Made by a program: the position numbers and the translations under genes. A stretch of 64,000 nt of DNA from Armigeres subalbatus (taxonomy: Eukaryota; Arthropoda; Insecta; Diptera; Culicidae). The stretch covers positions 399,058,042 through 399,122,041 of the forward strand of contig NC_085141.1 of the NCBI RefSeq assembly GCF_024139115.2, given 5' to 3'. Every line of letters starts with the position of its first letter. Position 1 is the first letter of the stretch. Positions 23,101-32,419 of this stretch are shown piece by piece. A model generated the notes under the pieces. The model did no database searches, was not told the DNA's origin, and saw only the letters and a list, made by a program, of their open reading frames with translations.

Positions 23101-24957
23101 ATCTGTCACCATATTAAGGTTACATTCAGTCGCTGCAGAACCTAATTTCGGGGAACGGATGCCTAGCCGTGTATGAGCGAGGTTGAATGATATGCGGCCT
23201 TCCTTGGCGGTAAGATGCGTGGCTACTTAGCAAGATCGTGCAAAAGATGGATGGAATCGATTGCCGGTCCAGTCTAGAAAATTTTTAAATTTTGAAGGAA
23301 TGTTCACATTAGATCAAATTGTTCAAATGTTGGATGCCCCCTAAAAAAATATTCAGGAGAGTCAAAACACCAAACCGTCCTTCAGAATAAATACGGTTGT
23401 CAATCCAAAAATTACCTCACAACGCAACGATCATTACTGAAAAAAAGAGCGCCAGAACAAAACTACTTCGATTCTAGGTAAAACAAGTCAAGTCTCCCCA
23501 CCTTCCCCTACTTATTGTGTCTACATACATTACATAATTCGAAATAGCTCCACCACCAAGCCCGTCCTGTAAAAGAATTTTCTAGAGAAATTCGAAGAAT
23601 TTTCTAATAAAAATTCACAAGAATTTTCAAAATTCTGATGAATTTCAAAGGAAACATTTAGACGAACAAACATAATAAGTATTTTGTAGTTTTAAATGCA
23701 TTTCCATGCACATAAATATTTGGAGCATGCAAATAAACGCAACATTCAATCGATCCTTCAGTTCTTTAATAGCGAAATGATTTTGTATTGTGTTTCCTTG
23801 TGAAATTCAGTCAAATTGAACCGAATATAGGAGGTTAATTCGTTTGCTGTAATTAGTTGCAATTGTAAAAGTCGTAGAATTTTTAAAATTATTTGTTGTG
23901 AATGATCAGAGAAAATTCCCTGGTGATTTCCAAAGAGTTTCACGGTTTCAAATAGAAAAATATTCCGGCGTTAATTCAGAAGCATAACAATTAATTAAGA
24001 ATTAATTACTGAGAAAACACATAACTGGAAAAATTTTCATTGCAAACTTGAATTAAGATGTTTGCTTAAAATTCACTACAACTCCTATTTGCAAGGTTTC
24101 AATACAACGGACGTAAGCTTTTTATACAGATCTTCTTCTCTATAGCCTTACATTCTTGGAAGAAAGCTTCATAACTGGAACTTGGTCTGCTTTCCAACTT
24201 AGCATTCTATAAGCAATTCCTCGGTTATTAATTGAAATCTTTTCAACGCCCGCCATTTCATGAATTAGTATGTATCTCAGCTAGTACAATGGATACATTA
24301 TGTCCATGAAGTCAAGAATGTTTGACCACACAAAAACATCCTAGCCCGGACCTATAATCGAGCTCACCATCTCCGGATGGACAATCCTACGCCTTCGTTC
24401 GTAAGGCTTACTGGAGACCCCTTTTTACAGTTTCTGTAAAGTTCTTATGCAGAACTTTATTAAATTCTTGTTTTTTTTTCAATACAAAGGTAATGAAACC
24501 ACCTTTTCCGTCTGAGTGATGATCACTTGTCCAAACAATGTCTAGACCTAGAGTAACTTTCTCACATGCCTATAGAACATTCCTATTCGAATGTATAAAC
24601 AGTCATTCAAACAATTTGTTGCATCATTAGTGTACTGTACAGTTATTACGAAGCTCGAATAGCTTATGCCAACTGTCGAGAAAATTACCCATTTTAAACT
24701 GATTATATACCGACTTACAATGGCAGATGTTTGCATTGTTCGGATAACACAAATCGGTATAATTTCATTCACTACAGCTTGCCCCAAATAAGGTTCAAAA
24801 TACCACCCTTAACATCCCCCAAATATGCGATCTGGATGATTTTGACCAACTTACCATCGCGGTTGGGTGATCGAAACACACCGCCGATCACTCCACCGAT
24901 ATCACAGATAAGAACGCACAAAAGCCCAATTAGCACCAATTGCCGCAAGCTGCTCAT
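14111..24957 (-). CDS. Membrane-bound alkaline phosphatase (GPI-anchored), three exons, large first intron
   Basis: Hydrolyses phosphate monoesters at the outer cell face; midgut brush-border members in mosquitoes also bind Bacillus thuringiensis Cry proteins. Coding exons are 24,957-24,855, 15,752-14,616 and 14,556-14,111, giving 561 residues. Splice sites are G|GTAAGT and CAG|AC (intron 1), then G|GTAAG and GCAG|G (59-nt intron 2). A signal peptide (LRQLVLIGLLCVLIC) is in exon 1. Metal-binding GDGMG (about 72-76), the Ser nucleophile in VPDSAGTATA (about Ser123), RIDHAHHQNHAH (about 352-363), TADHSHS (about 394) and THGGEDVAVFA (about 476) are present. The C-terminus is hydrophobic (IQLSISILLLAVAK) after a small-residue stretch, as for GPI attachment. 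An in-frame ATG six codons upstream is possible. Normally RIDHGHH has Gly where this protein has Ala. It is paralogous to the gene at 41,035-42,948, with the same exon phases. Confidence 0.95.
17012..17118. mobile_element. Possible 107-bp relative of the CCCAAGTAGCACA-ended elements
   Basis: It starts CCTAGTAGCACATTTT and ends GCGTGTTACTCGGG, which resembles the ends at 5,467-6,169 and 47,160-47,262. The inverted match is weak, so this is tentative. Confidence 0.4.
17885..18560. repeat. Degenerate GGAATTCC/TCCAGGAA-type repeat
   Basis: Variants of TTCTCCAGGAATTCTTC, GAATTCTTCAT and CAGAAATTCTGG recur irregularly. The words match the 24-bp minisatellite at 32,420-36,300 but without a fixed period. 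It looks like the decayed dispersed family from which that array could have grown. Confidence 0.5.
19070..19445 (+). repeat. Single-unit copy of the 167-bp repeat module
   Basis: It begins TTTTTGCCTTTCTCATGTAC, then has a GT-rich stretch (19,200-19,238), one diverged unit (CATTGTTTCCTATTAAAAAT; CAAAAGTTAAGGCCAAAATA) and the tail GTACGAGAAAGACAATATTA with CCGCTAGGGGGATTAA. The start and tail are inverted relative to each other (GCCTTTCTCATGTAC and GTACGAGAAAGACA), so the complete module may be a TIR element. Confidence 0.7.
20030..20960. repeat. 23-bp minisatellite, about 35-40 copies
   Basis: The consensus unit is GAGGCTCGGAAGCCTC followed by CTCTCAA. The 16-base core is a perfect hairpin (GAGGCT, loop CGGA, AGCCTC). 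The best copies lie at 20,270-20,640 and the edges decay. 23 is not a multiple of 3, so a 23-residue protein repeat appears in open frames by accident. It sits in a phosphatase intron, on the strand opposite to transcription. Confidence 0.95.
22085..22170 (+). other. tRNA-derived SINE head with a strong B box
   Basis: TGGCTATAGTGACCGCATC resembles an A box and GGTTCGAATCC is a consensus B box. TGACCGC (22,107 on) and GCGGTCA (to about 22,164) could pair as an acceptor stem, but only about 58 bases separate the ends and the T stem mispairs. It is not a functional tRNA. Confidence 0.5.
22747..23067. mobile_element. Inverted-repeat element, about 320 bp
   Basis: GATAGACCAATGCA and, further in, TTGACAGTTCACAGAGCTT face AAGCTCTGTGAACTGTCAA and TGCACTGGTCTATT. 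The spacing within the two arms differs, so indels have occurred. No coding capacity. Confidence 0.65.
23193..23290 (+). mobile_element. Feilai-like SINE, 5' fragment
   Basis: GCGGCCTTCCTTGGCGGTAA and GATGCGTGGCTAC, then GCCGGTCCAGTCTAG, match the tRNA-related head of the SINE at 52,823. It stops soon after the head. Confidence 0.7.
24285..24425 (-). mobile_element. tRNA-derived SINE fragment (same family as 57,336-57,620)
   Basis: Read on the minus strand, GTCTCCAGTAAGCCTTACGA, CGAAGGCGTAGGATTG and TCCGGAGATGGTGAGCTCGA match the SINE at 57,336. Only the head and part of the body remain. It lies about 430 bases inside intron 1 of the phosphatase gene. Confidence 0.65.
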
Positions 24958-25219
24958 CGCTCGTGAGGGTCGCATAATTTTCGCAGTTGCTAAATTTGTC
25001 TCACTGGTCGGTATGCAATTTGTTTTTATTTACTGCTACACTTTGTTACGGTTAGTAAGCGATCGGCGGGATTCAACAATTAACACGATTTATCACCGAT
25101 CCATTATTTCAAAGTGTTTATTTGCCGAATATTCTATCCCGAATTTCCGATACTGGGCAGGCAACAACAGCGACGATCGCAGAATCCTTTGGCTCCTTCC
25201 ACTGGGGCGTTCGGCAACT

Positions 25220-25252
25220 ACTGACCTTCGCTACAACGCGGCTGCTTAAATA
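25220..25252 (-). promoter_or_regulatory. Core promoter of the phosphatase gene: TATTTAAG box and TCAGT initiator
   Basis: On the minus strand TATTTAAG starts at 25,252 and an arthropod-type initiator TCAGT has its A at 25,222, 30 bases on, which is ideal spacing. The resulting 5' UTR is about 265 nt. The paralogue has the same TATTTAAG at 43,149. The transcription start itself is inferred. Confidence 0.65.
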
Positions 25253-25487
25253 CTGAACAAAACTTCCCAACTGATGCGGGGTACACTATTATAATAACAC
25301 AGAGTGCCTCCGCCTGTTCTCCCAACCTTCCCGCCAATTCTGTGTTCACGCTAGTAAATAGGGCCGAGCTAAGTACTTGTCTACACCTCCGGGAGATCCG
25401 GAGAGAGCTGCCTCAATTAGTGTATTGGTAGGATGAGTTCCACCGCGGCAGCCACTGATAACAAAGTTGTTCCTCAAACTATAGGAG

Positions 25488-25536
25488 GATTCACCATTAA
25501 AAAGCACGTGAGTAATCACACTTTTTGTGCTGAAGA
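25488..25536 (-). promoter_or_regulatory. Upstream block conserved between the two phosphatase genes
   Basis: In plus-strand reading GATTCACC, AGCACGTGA and CTTTTTGTGCTGAAG occur in order, as at 43,227-43,276. The block contains a CACGTG E-box (25,505-25,510). A GATA motif (CTGATAAC) is nearby at 25,455. It lies about 240 bp upstream of the TATA box. Enhancer function is inferred from conservation only. Confidence 0.6.
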
Positions 25537-25789
25537 ATGGCAATAAAATCTACGTCAAATCGAGCGGGGCTCTGCACACGAACTGCCCGTCAGCGAGACA
25601 AGGTAGAGAGCACGTTTGAGAGTGAAGCGACGCGATCTTGACACTGAGTGGTCACTACTCCCCGAATAAGCGATAATCAACGTAGTCAGGAGATCGAAAA
25701 CAGAACGAGAACGAGAGTGGGGCACAACATTGATAACGCCGGAGTCGCGATTCCGGGCCAACCTGTTCCCGGGCCGTAAACGTTGGGCT

Positions 25790-25880
25790 TGCCCTATTTA
25801 CACGCACTGTGATTATGAACGGGCCCCGCGCGAGCCGAGCAGCGACTTACAGCGCGCGCGCGGGGGCAAGGTCGAAGAAA
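25790..25880. other. GC-rich, CpG-dense patch in an AT-rich window
   Basis: GGGCCCCGCGCGAGCCGAGC and CAGCGCGCGCGCGGGGGC stand out strongly from their surroundings. It is some 570 bp upstream of the inferred transcription start. It could belong to a distal promoter or a divergent transcript, but no gene is visible beside it. Confidence 0.5.
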
Positions 25881-26860
25881 ATGCAATGCTGCCGTTGCTG
25901 TTGGTAGCGCGCGGCTTGATATGCATATCAATAAAAATTAATGGTTCAACAACAGCAACAGGTTGCAATGCCGCCACTTGACCGCCGTAGAGAGCTGAGA
26001 TGCGATGCGACAGGAGAACAATGAGTTTTATGGACGGTAGGTATGTTGAAGCCGCGTGAGCTTGCAATGCAGTCAAGTAGCAGCAGCTGATCGACCGGTG
26101 ATCACTCGAGGGCAGAGATTCGGTGTGGATAGCCAACTGAGCTTTGCAGCGTTCTATAGCATTAATTTGCGGGTGCGTGGGGCTGTGCTGATATTAGAGT
26201 ATGCAGCTACTTACAAATTACTATCCAAATGCTAATTCTGTGTAAATACTTGGATTAAACTTGTTATTCAGCATTATTATATTGCGATTAGGCGAGGTCA
26301 GTGGTTATTAATTTTAGACATGAGTGTTTTCGCGGAAAATTAAACTATTACTAAATTGTAATTTTTTCTTCGATTCGATTCCATTTTCAAATATTTGTAT
26401 CATCAGATATGCATTTTGTGTCCTACTCAAAAATAGACTTATTGAAAGACTATTAAACCAGTAGTTTCATGGGTCTCATTTTTCAGAGCATTTTTTATTA
26501 GTAAGTTCATCTGATCGGAATTACATATTTTCAGTCAAATTCACATAACATTTATTTACTCCCAAATATGCTGAAATAATTGCATGGCTACTCGTAACTG
26601 TAACAAGCATTGAGCAGATTTTGATATTCAAGTATGCTCGGCAAACATAAAATTATTTTCTTTAAGTCTGCGTCATATTTCCCGAATTAAATACGAATTG
26701 AAAGTAACAGTTAAATAATTTCCAAATAACGCTGCTCAAACATAAAAATTACTTTTGAGAATTTTTTTTTTATAGATGTCTTATCGGGCTTATTGAAAGT
26801 ATCTGCGATTTTTATGAACGGTTGATTTTTAATTCTCGAACTATAACTTTTAAGTTAACC
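25880..26860. other. AT-rich intergenic stretch
   Basis: I see no gene, repeat pair or RNA gene. A Thr/Ser-rich reading frame on the minus strand near 25,900-26,130 has no recognisable domain. Confidence 0.4.
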
Positions 26861-26863
26861 TAC

Positions 26864-26980
26864 AGCCCCAACCGCATTTTAGCGGAACGGCGACGGAAAC
26901 GGAAAATTTTACAGAAAATATATGAGCTAATTGTCAAATCTACCCTTTTCGTCGCCGTTCCGCTGTATGGCGTGGGGGCC
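26864..26980. mobile_element. 117-bp hairpin MITE
   Basis: CCCCAACCGCATTTTAGCGG with AACGGCGACG faces CGTCGCCGTT with CCGCTGTATGGCGTGGGG. The arms are about 30 bp with few mismatches, around a 55-base AT-rich loop. Confidence 0.8.
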
Positions 26981-27119
26981 TTAAGGAATCAATTGTTTTT
27001 TTTTCAGGAATTTCAAGGTTTGCTCCTAGAAAACTAGAAAAAAATCAATTGTTTTAATTTTTAAACTCTCTTTGCAAATATTTCAACATCTTCAATATCT
27101 CCTGGATTTTCTTCAGAAA

Positions 27120-30100
27120 CCATTTTAAGAGCCAGTTCGCGAGAAGCGCGACCCCCTCTTGTATCGATATTCTCCGATTTGGATGAAATTTTCAGGGTTT
27201 GTTCATATATGTAAGAGAAGACATTTTTCAAATTTTCAGATTTTTTCATTGAGGGGAAGTGGGGTAAAACGGCCCTTCAAAAAATATTGTTTAAAAATCG
27301 CCAAAACCAAAAAAAAGCAATAACTTTGGCAATGAGTGACCGATTTTGTTTAAATTTTGCACTTTTTTTCTACTCAATTAGTACTTTATACCAAGTGGTC
27401 AATAGGGTTATAAAGTTATTTACTTTAGGAGAAAATTGACTTTTTCGATAAAAAATGGTCGTTTTTCCAAAGGGAATATTTTTCACCAACAGATCTAGGA
27501 TAAAAAACTAAACCCGTAAGGCAATTAAGGAACTAAAGAGCTTTCATCCCATATATAATGTAGAAGCGCCAACTCAAGAATTTCTAAGAAAATCGCAATT
27601 TTCTGCAACACTGTTAATTCTTAAGAAAGTTCGCACAAATTTTGACCCTACTTAAGTTGATGTTTTCCGATCTGGGGAAAACTGTCCAAACTTTTTTGTC
27701 TAAGTTGAAATTAAAAATCAGAATTTTTCATTAGGGGAGTGTAGGGTAAAATAGTCCTTTAAAAATAAATGTAAAAAAATACATCATTTTTTTATGTGAG
27801 TTCTAACAGAAAATACATAAGTTTTAAAAAACTGTTTCTTCTTCCTTTCAATTCATCTATATTTTTCGTCTCAATAGATACGTATATCCTTCGCTGATCT
27901 ATATTAGATAGCAAACTATTTGCAGAACAATTTTGAACAGAAGTAAAATAGGACCAAAATAAGTGCCTTAAACATTAGCACGTCTTTCACAAACTGAAAC
28001 AAAAATGATCGGATTCGACGAAAGTGCTTGTTGATATTTTCTTTGAATAGGTGGGTACCGGTACTGATGTTGCTTTAACAGCCATGCGAAAAAAAAAACA
28101 ATTATTCTTAACGGCAAATGAACAATTTCGTAACGTTTAAACATAGCTTGTTGGTGGAGCTACTTCTCAGATTATATTTTTCTTTTGTACCTACTTGCAT
28201 CAGGTTACCATAGGCTTGTTTTTGTAGCTTGTAACGATTGTGTGGTATTCATAACTCTCTTTCATCCTCCATCATTATCAATTTAAACCAAATTCTGCAA
28301 GTTTATTGTGCAAAAACGTCAAACCGTGTACCATTCATATATTTTGAATTACTAACTTTCAAACTGCTAGCTAATATTACAGAGATACAATCTAAACAAA
28401 ATGTTTGACTGAATGGACTATACCAGTTCTAATCGGGTGTATATATTGAATATATGACAAAAGGTCGAAAGACAAAAGGTCGAAAGGACAAAAGGTCGAA
28501 AGACAAAAGGTCGAAGAGACAAAAGGTCGAAAGGACAAAACGTCGAAAGGGACAGAAGGTCGAAAGGACAAAAGGTCGAAAGGGACAAAATGTCGAATAG
28601 CACAAAAGGTCTATCCAGAACAAGTTGATAACAAGTTGGGTGTATTCCAAAAGAATTTATGAAATGCGCACTCATCTAATCAATCAAAGTTGAAGAATGA
28701 GCAATTTTCAAAGAAGGAGTAATCTATATAGTATTGAAAGATTGTTAATAAGAAATGAATAAGCTTGTATTTTGCAAGACAGAGTTGTCCTATACAGTTG
28801 GCAAAAATGCTCTTTTATTTTTCACTATTTCTAACAATTAAATAAAATTCATCCAAAGAGTGCCAATAATACATGAATATCAAGGTTTTTTTTAATGTCA
28901 CTTCGATCTGTCAGAATAGAGCACGCCGCAGCCACGCCGGTGTATTTGATCGAAGTGACATTTAGAAAACTCAAACATCCATCTATCCACTTATTGAATG
29001 AATTTTTTTAATTGTTCAAAATTGTAAAAACAAAAGAGCAGAGTGTTTACTAACTGTGTAGGGCAACTCCAGTTTCATTTTTATTTTTCATTTTATTTCT
29101 AATAACTTCATCTGCGTTTGCTTAATGAAGCCTTAAGATGAGGAAAAGCTTGACCTTTGTACCGTTCGACGTTTTGTCCTTTCAACCTTTGGTCCTGTTC
29201 GACGTTTTGTCATTTCGACCTTTTGTCCCGTTCGACGTTTTGTCCTTTCGACCTTTTGTCTCTTTCGACCTTTTGTATTTTTCGACCATTTGTCCCTTCG
29301 ACCTTTTGTCTTTCGGAGTTTTGTCTTTCGACCTTTTGTCCTTTCGACCTTTTGTCTTTCGACCTTTTGTCCCTAACCCTATATATTTTCATGAGTTGGA
29401 CAATTTTATCTCATAGGTAATGGAATACCCTCGATTCTATGTTTACACAACTGTGTAAAAAACACTCCAAAGTTTAACAAAGTTTCATTCATTTTGCACA
29501 ATACGGGAGAAACCTTTTTTTTATACAACGAGCTGATTTTTTACAAGGAGAGCGAAACAAGGTAATGCGTATACTATTGAATAGGATAGAGTATCAATTG
29601 TCTGGCGATTTGAAAACACACTACTTCAAATTTAATACTTCAAATTTTAGGATACACGTTTCTACACTCATAGATAAAGTATGTAAATTGTAGATCGCTT
29701 AATCAATTAATTAAAAGATTACCAAGCAAAACTGTTTTATTCTCGGCTTAATTTACACCACCTGAAAGTGCTTGAGTACCTCAACAAAACTGTGTAGTTG
29801 ATTGTAAAAAGGATGCCTTAAATATCAGCCTTTTTCTCTTGAAATCTTTGGTAACCTTATATGAACATATTTCCAACCAACCATAAGGTGTGCTTTGCTA
29901 AGAAGTAGTACTTGGGTAGTAACAGCTTGCAATACTTTTTGAGAAATCTATCTATTGCTTTTTTCACCGAGGAATAGACTACCGTGTTGAAGTACCAATG
30001 TAACAAACAAAGTACCAAAACAAATGTTCTTCCGAATGGATGGAAACTAGCTAAAGCATTGGATTTTGCTTTACGTCGTTCTTGAACCATGCATCGTTCT

Positions 30101-31055
30101 TGCAATTAAGACGTCACCATGGAGGAACTGGTGGGAATATATTTTGGTGGAACAATAATTTTGAACGGGAGTTTAAGACGGCGCAAAGTTTACAATACCT
30201 CTGCCGGAATATTATAGAAATGACATGACTAGTTGACTAGTTCACGTTATTTTTTGAGATTGAGAAATTGTGAAGGATTTAATTGTTGACAGATAGAAAA
30301 CCATAAAAACACTAAGCTTGGAAGAATTTCGAAGCTAACTAGCAAAATCACTAGATTAGTTGCCAGTTGGGTCGGAATAATCAAATCTAAGAAGTGTGGT
30401 TACGATTATCTTGTTTCGTAACATTATTTATATTTGGAGATCTATTTTACCCCTCTCTCCCCATCCCAATATTTTGCCAAATAGTTTCATCTACATATAG
30501 AAATAAACCTTGTGAGTTTCAGCCAGATGCTGAAACATCGATAAACATCGATTCTCACAAACTGGCTTGCAAAAAGTGCAATATGCAGAAGTTCATAATT
30601 TGATTGATTATTCTTAAGTCGGCGCACTGAAATAAGTTTCAATAAGTTTGATATATGTATATTCTGCTTGAGCTCAAATATAAAAATTTATGAAATTTTG
30701 ACATTTTATTTTTACAAGGCTATTTTACCCAATTTACCGAAATTGCTCATTTATCGTTAAGAATAATTGTTTTTTGTTCGCATAGATGTAAAAGCAACAT
30801 CACTACCGGTACCCACATTAATTGTAGCTTATTCAAAAAAAATATCAACAAGCACGTTCGCCGAATTCGTTTTGTTTCAGTTTGCAAGGGCCGTTTTACC
30901 CCACTTCCCCTCAATGAAAAAATCTGAAAATTTGCAAAATGTCTTCTCTTACATATATGAACAAACCCTGAAAATTTCATCCAAATCGGAGAACATCGTT
31001 GCAACCTCCCTTGGAAAGGGGGTCGCGCTTCTCGCGAACTGGCTCTTAAGTAATT
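27120..31055. mobile_element. 4-kb imperfect inverted-repeat element carrying another element
   Basis: The left blocks at 27,124-27,290 and 27,955-28,140 reappear inverted at 31,050-30,880 and 30,890-30,735. Landmarks are GAAGCGCGACCCCC against GGGGGTCGCGCTTCTC, GAGGGGAAGTGGGGTAAAAC against GTTTTACCCCACTTCCCCTC, and GGTGGGTACCGGTACTG against TACCGGTACCCACATT. The left arm has about 660 extra bases (27,290-27,955). The fold-back element at 28,456-29,379 is nested inside. The rest of the interior (29,430-30,700) has no recognisable protein. Confidence 0.7.
28456..29379. mobile_element. Fold-back element with tandem-word arms (GACAAAAGGTCGAAAG), copy 1
   Basis: The left outer arm (28,456-28,612) is about ten copies of a 15-16-bp word such as GACAAAAGGTCGAAAG; the right outer arm (29,155-29,372) is the same word inverted (CTTTCGACCTTTTGTC). 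Further in, non-repeated sequence also pairs: AGAGTTGTCCTATACAGTTG against CAACTGTGTAGGGCAACTCC (with gaps), and AATGTCACTTCGATC against GATCGAAGTGACATT around the centre near 28,930. The whole element is one imperfect palindrome. No ORF with a recognisable domain. A second copy is at 53,319-54,184. Confidence 0.88.
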
Positions 31056-31079
31056 TCTTAAATAATATCTTCTAAAAAA

Positions 31080-31720
31080 TTGAAGCCGAAAAAAATTGAA
31101 GGGAAATCTAAAAATGATTGAAACCAGGAAATCCTTTTGTAATTCCTTCAACAATTCTTCCAGGTTTTTTTTCATGTGAGTCAGAAATTTCATCGAAAAT
31201 TCCCCCATGAATTTATTCTATAATTTCTATAGGGATTTTAACCAGAAGATCCATCCCGAATTTCTTCAGGAACTTTTGTTTTGTGTCTTTATTAGAGAGG
31301 CTTGCAGCACTGGGCTGCCTCGTCTCTTAGATTCAGGATCTTCATACAGAAATCCTTTAGGACGTGTTCCAAGAAAATATTTAAGAACTATTTTGAATAA
31401 TCCCAGACAAAATCCATCGTGAATTCCAGCTGAAGGAACATATCGGAGCAGTCCCTAGAGGATTTTTTTTGAGTATACCTTCAGTAATTCCTGAACATCG
31501 AAATAAATTTACGAAACAATTTCCAGAAAAATTTCTTGGAAAATCTATAGAGGGAAACGGAAACTCCTGAAGGCACTGGAAGAAGAAACCGCAGGAGAAT
31601 TTAAGGAAGAATATCCAGGAGCGAAATTTGGATGCAGTTCCAGGAAAAAAAATGGGAAACTTTCGGAAGGAATTGATGTAAAAGCTTATGTGAAAATTGC
31701 CGGGAGAATTTCAAGTATAC
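31080..31720. repeat. Degenerate GGAATT/AACTTC-type repeat upstream of the minisatellite
   Basis: Irregular words such as GGAATTTCTGAAGG, CCAGGAAATCC and AACTCCTGAAGG recur with no fixed period. They resemble both the region at 17,885-18,560 and the edges of the 24-bp array. Confidence 0.45.
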
Positions 31721-31903
31721 ACACTCAAAAAGAGACTCAAAATTTGGTCATTCATTTTATTGAAAAGATCAGTGATCTAAAAATTTACAGATCTTTCGTT
31801 AATATTTCGCTAGTTTATTGGAAACTGTAAATAAAATTACTGAATTTAATAATTTACAGATTACTGTAAAAAATATTACCGATGAAAATGTAAAAAAAAA
31901 CTG

Positions 31904-32102
31904 TAGGGACACGGCAGATATTTTCGACTGTTCGTCATAGTCTCGAAAACCAATAAAAGAGACGCTTTTTTGTAAAACTCATACATACCCAATCGTAAGC
32001 TCAGGAGAAACGTTCTGCTATAGTGGAGTTCTAGCAAATGTACGTTGCTTTCGTTGGTTTTAGCCCCTACGACGATGGACTGAAATACCTGCCGTGTCCC
32101 TA
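31904..32102. mobile_element. 199-bp MITE with TA ends, copy B
   Basis: TAGGGACACGGCAGATATTT and AAATACCTGCCGTGTCCCTA form a TIR of about 20 bp with one mismatch. The interior shares ACGTTGCTTTCGTTGG and AGCCCCTACGACGATGGAC with the copy at 12,750-12,879. TA at both ends fits a mariner-type target duplication. Confidence 0.88.
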
Positions 32103-32229
32103 TCACCTATATCGGTTAAATACTAAGCTGAAAAATCGGAAAACGCAAACAACTTCGAAAAATCATGGAGGGAACTGATATTGAGTGAGTAGTATTTCCC
32201 ATTGTCTGCTCGAAATTACCTGAAATCAA

Positions 32230-32330
32230 TACCAGATTTTCAAAACGACTTATCTGTTTTTGTAAACAAAGATTCAAACGTCGATTTGACGAATCTGATA
32301 GCATTCTCACTCAAACCAACAATTTTAACA
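32230..32330 (+). repeat. Diverged single-arm copy of the 11,930-12,166 hairpin sequence
   Basis: GATTTTCAAAACGACTTATC, TTTGTAAACAAAGATTCAAA and GTCGATTTGACGAATCTGAT match one hairpin arm closely. There is no inverted partner next to it, so the repeat also exists outside the hairpin form. Confidence 0.75.
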
Positions 32331-32419
32331 ATTTTAATGGAACTTTTTGTAGGAATTCCGGGAAAAATACTTGGAGAAACTTTCCAAAGAACTTCTGGCG
32401 CAGCTTCAAGTATTTTTTG

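Larger units (their letters stand above)
15753..24854 (-). other. 9.1-kb first intron of the phosphatase gene, repeat-filled
   Basis: The same intron in the paralogue is 175 nt. The excess contains a 23-bp minisatellite, a 167-family repeat copy, SINE fragments, an inverted-repeat element and long stretches without recognisable content (15,760-17,000; 18,560-19,070; 19,450-20,030; 20,960-22,080; 23,300-24,280). I found no further phosphatase exon inside it. Confidence 0.85.

Noticed and set aside
29371..29379. Telomere-like GGGTTAGGG at the end of a fold-back element
   Set aside because: A single occurrence per copy with no tandem repetition. Dipteran telomeres do not use this repeat.
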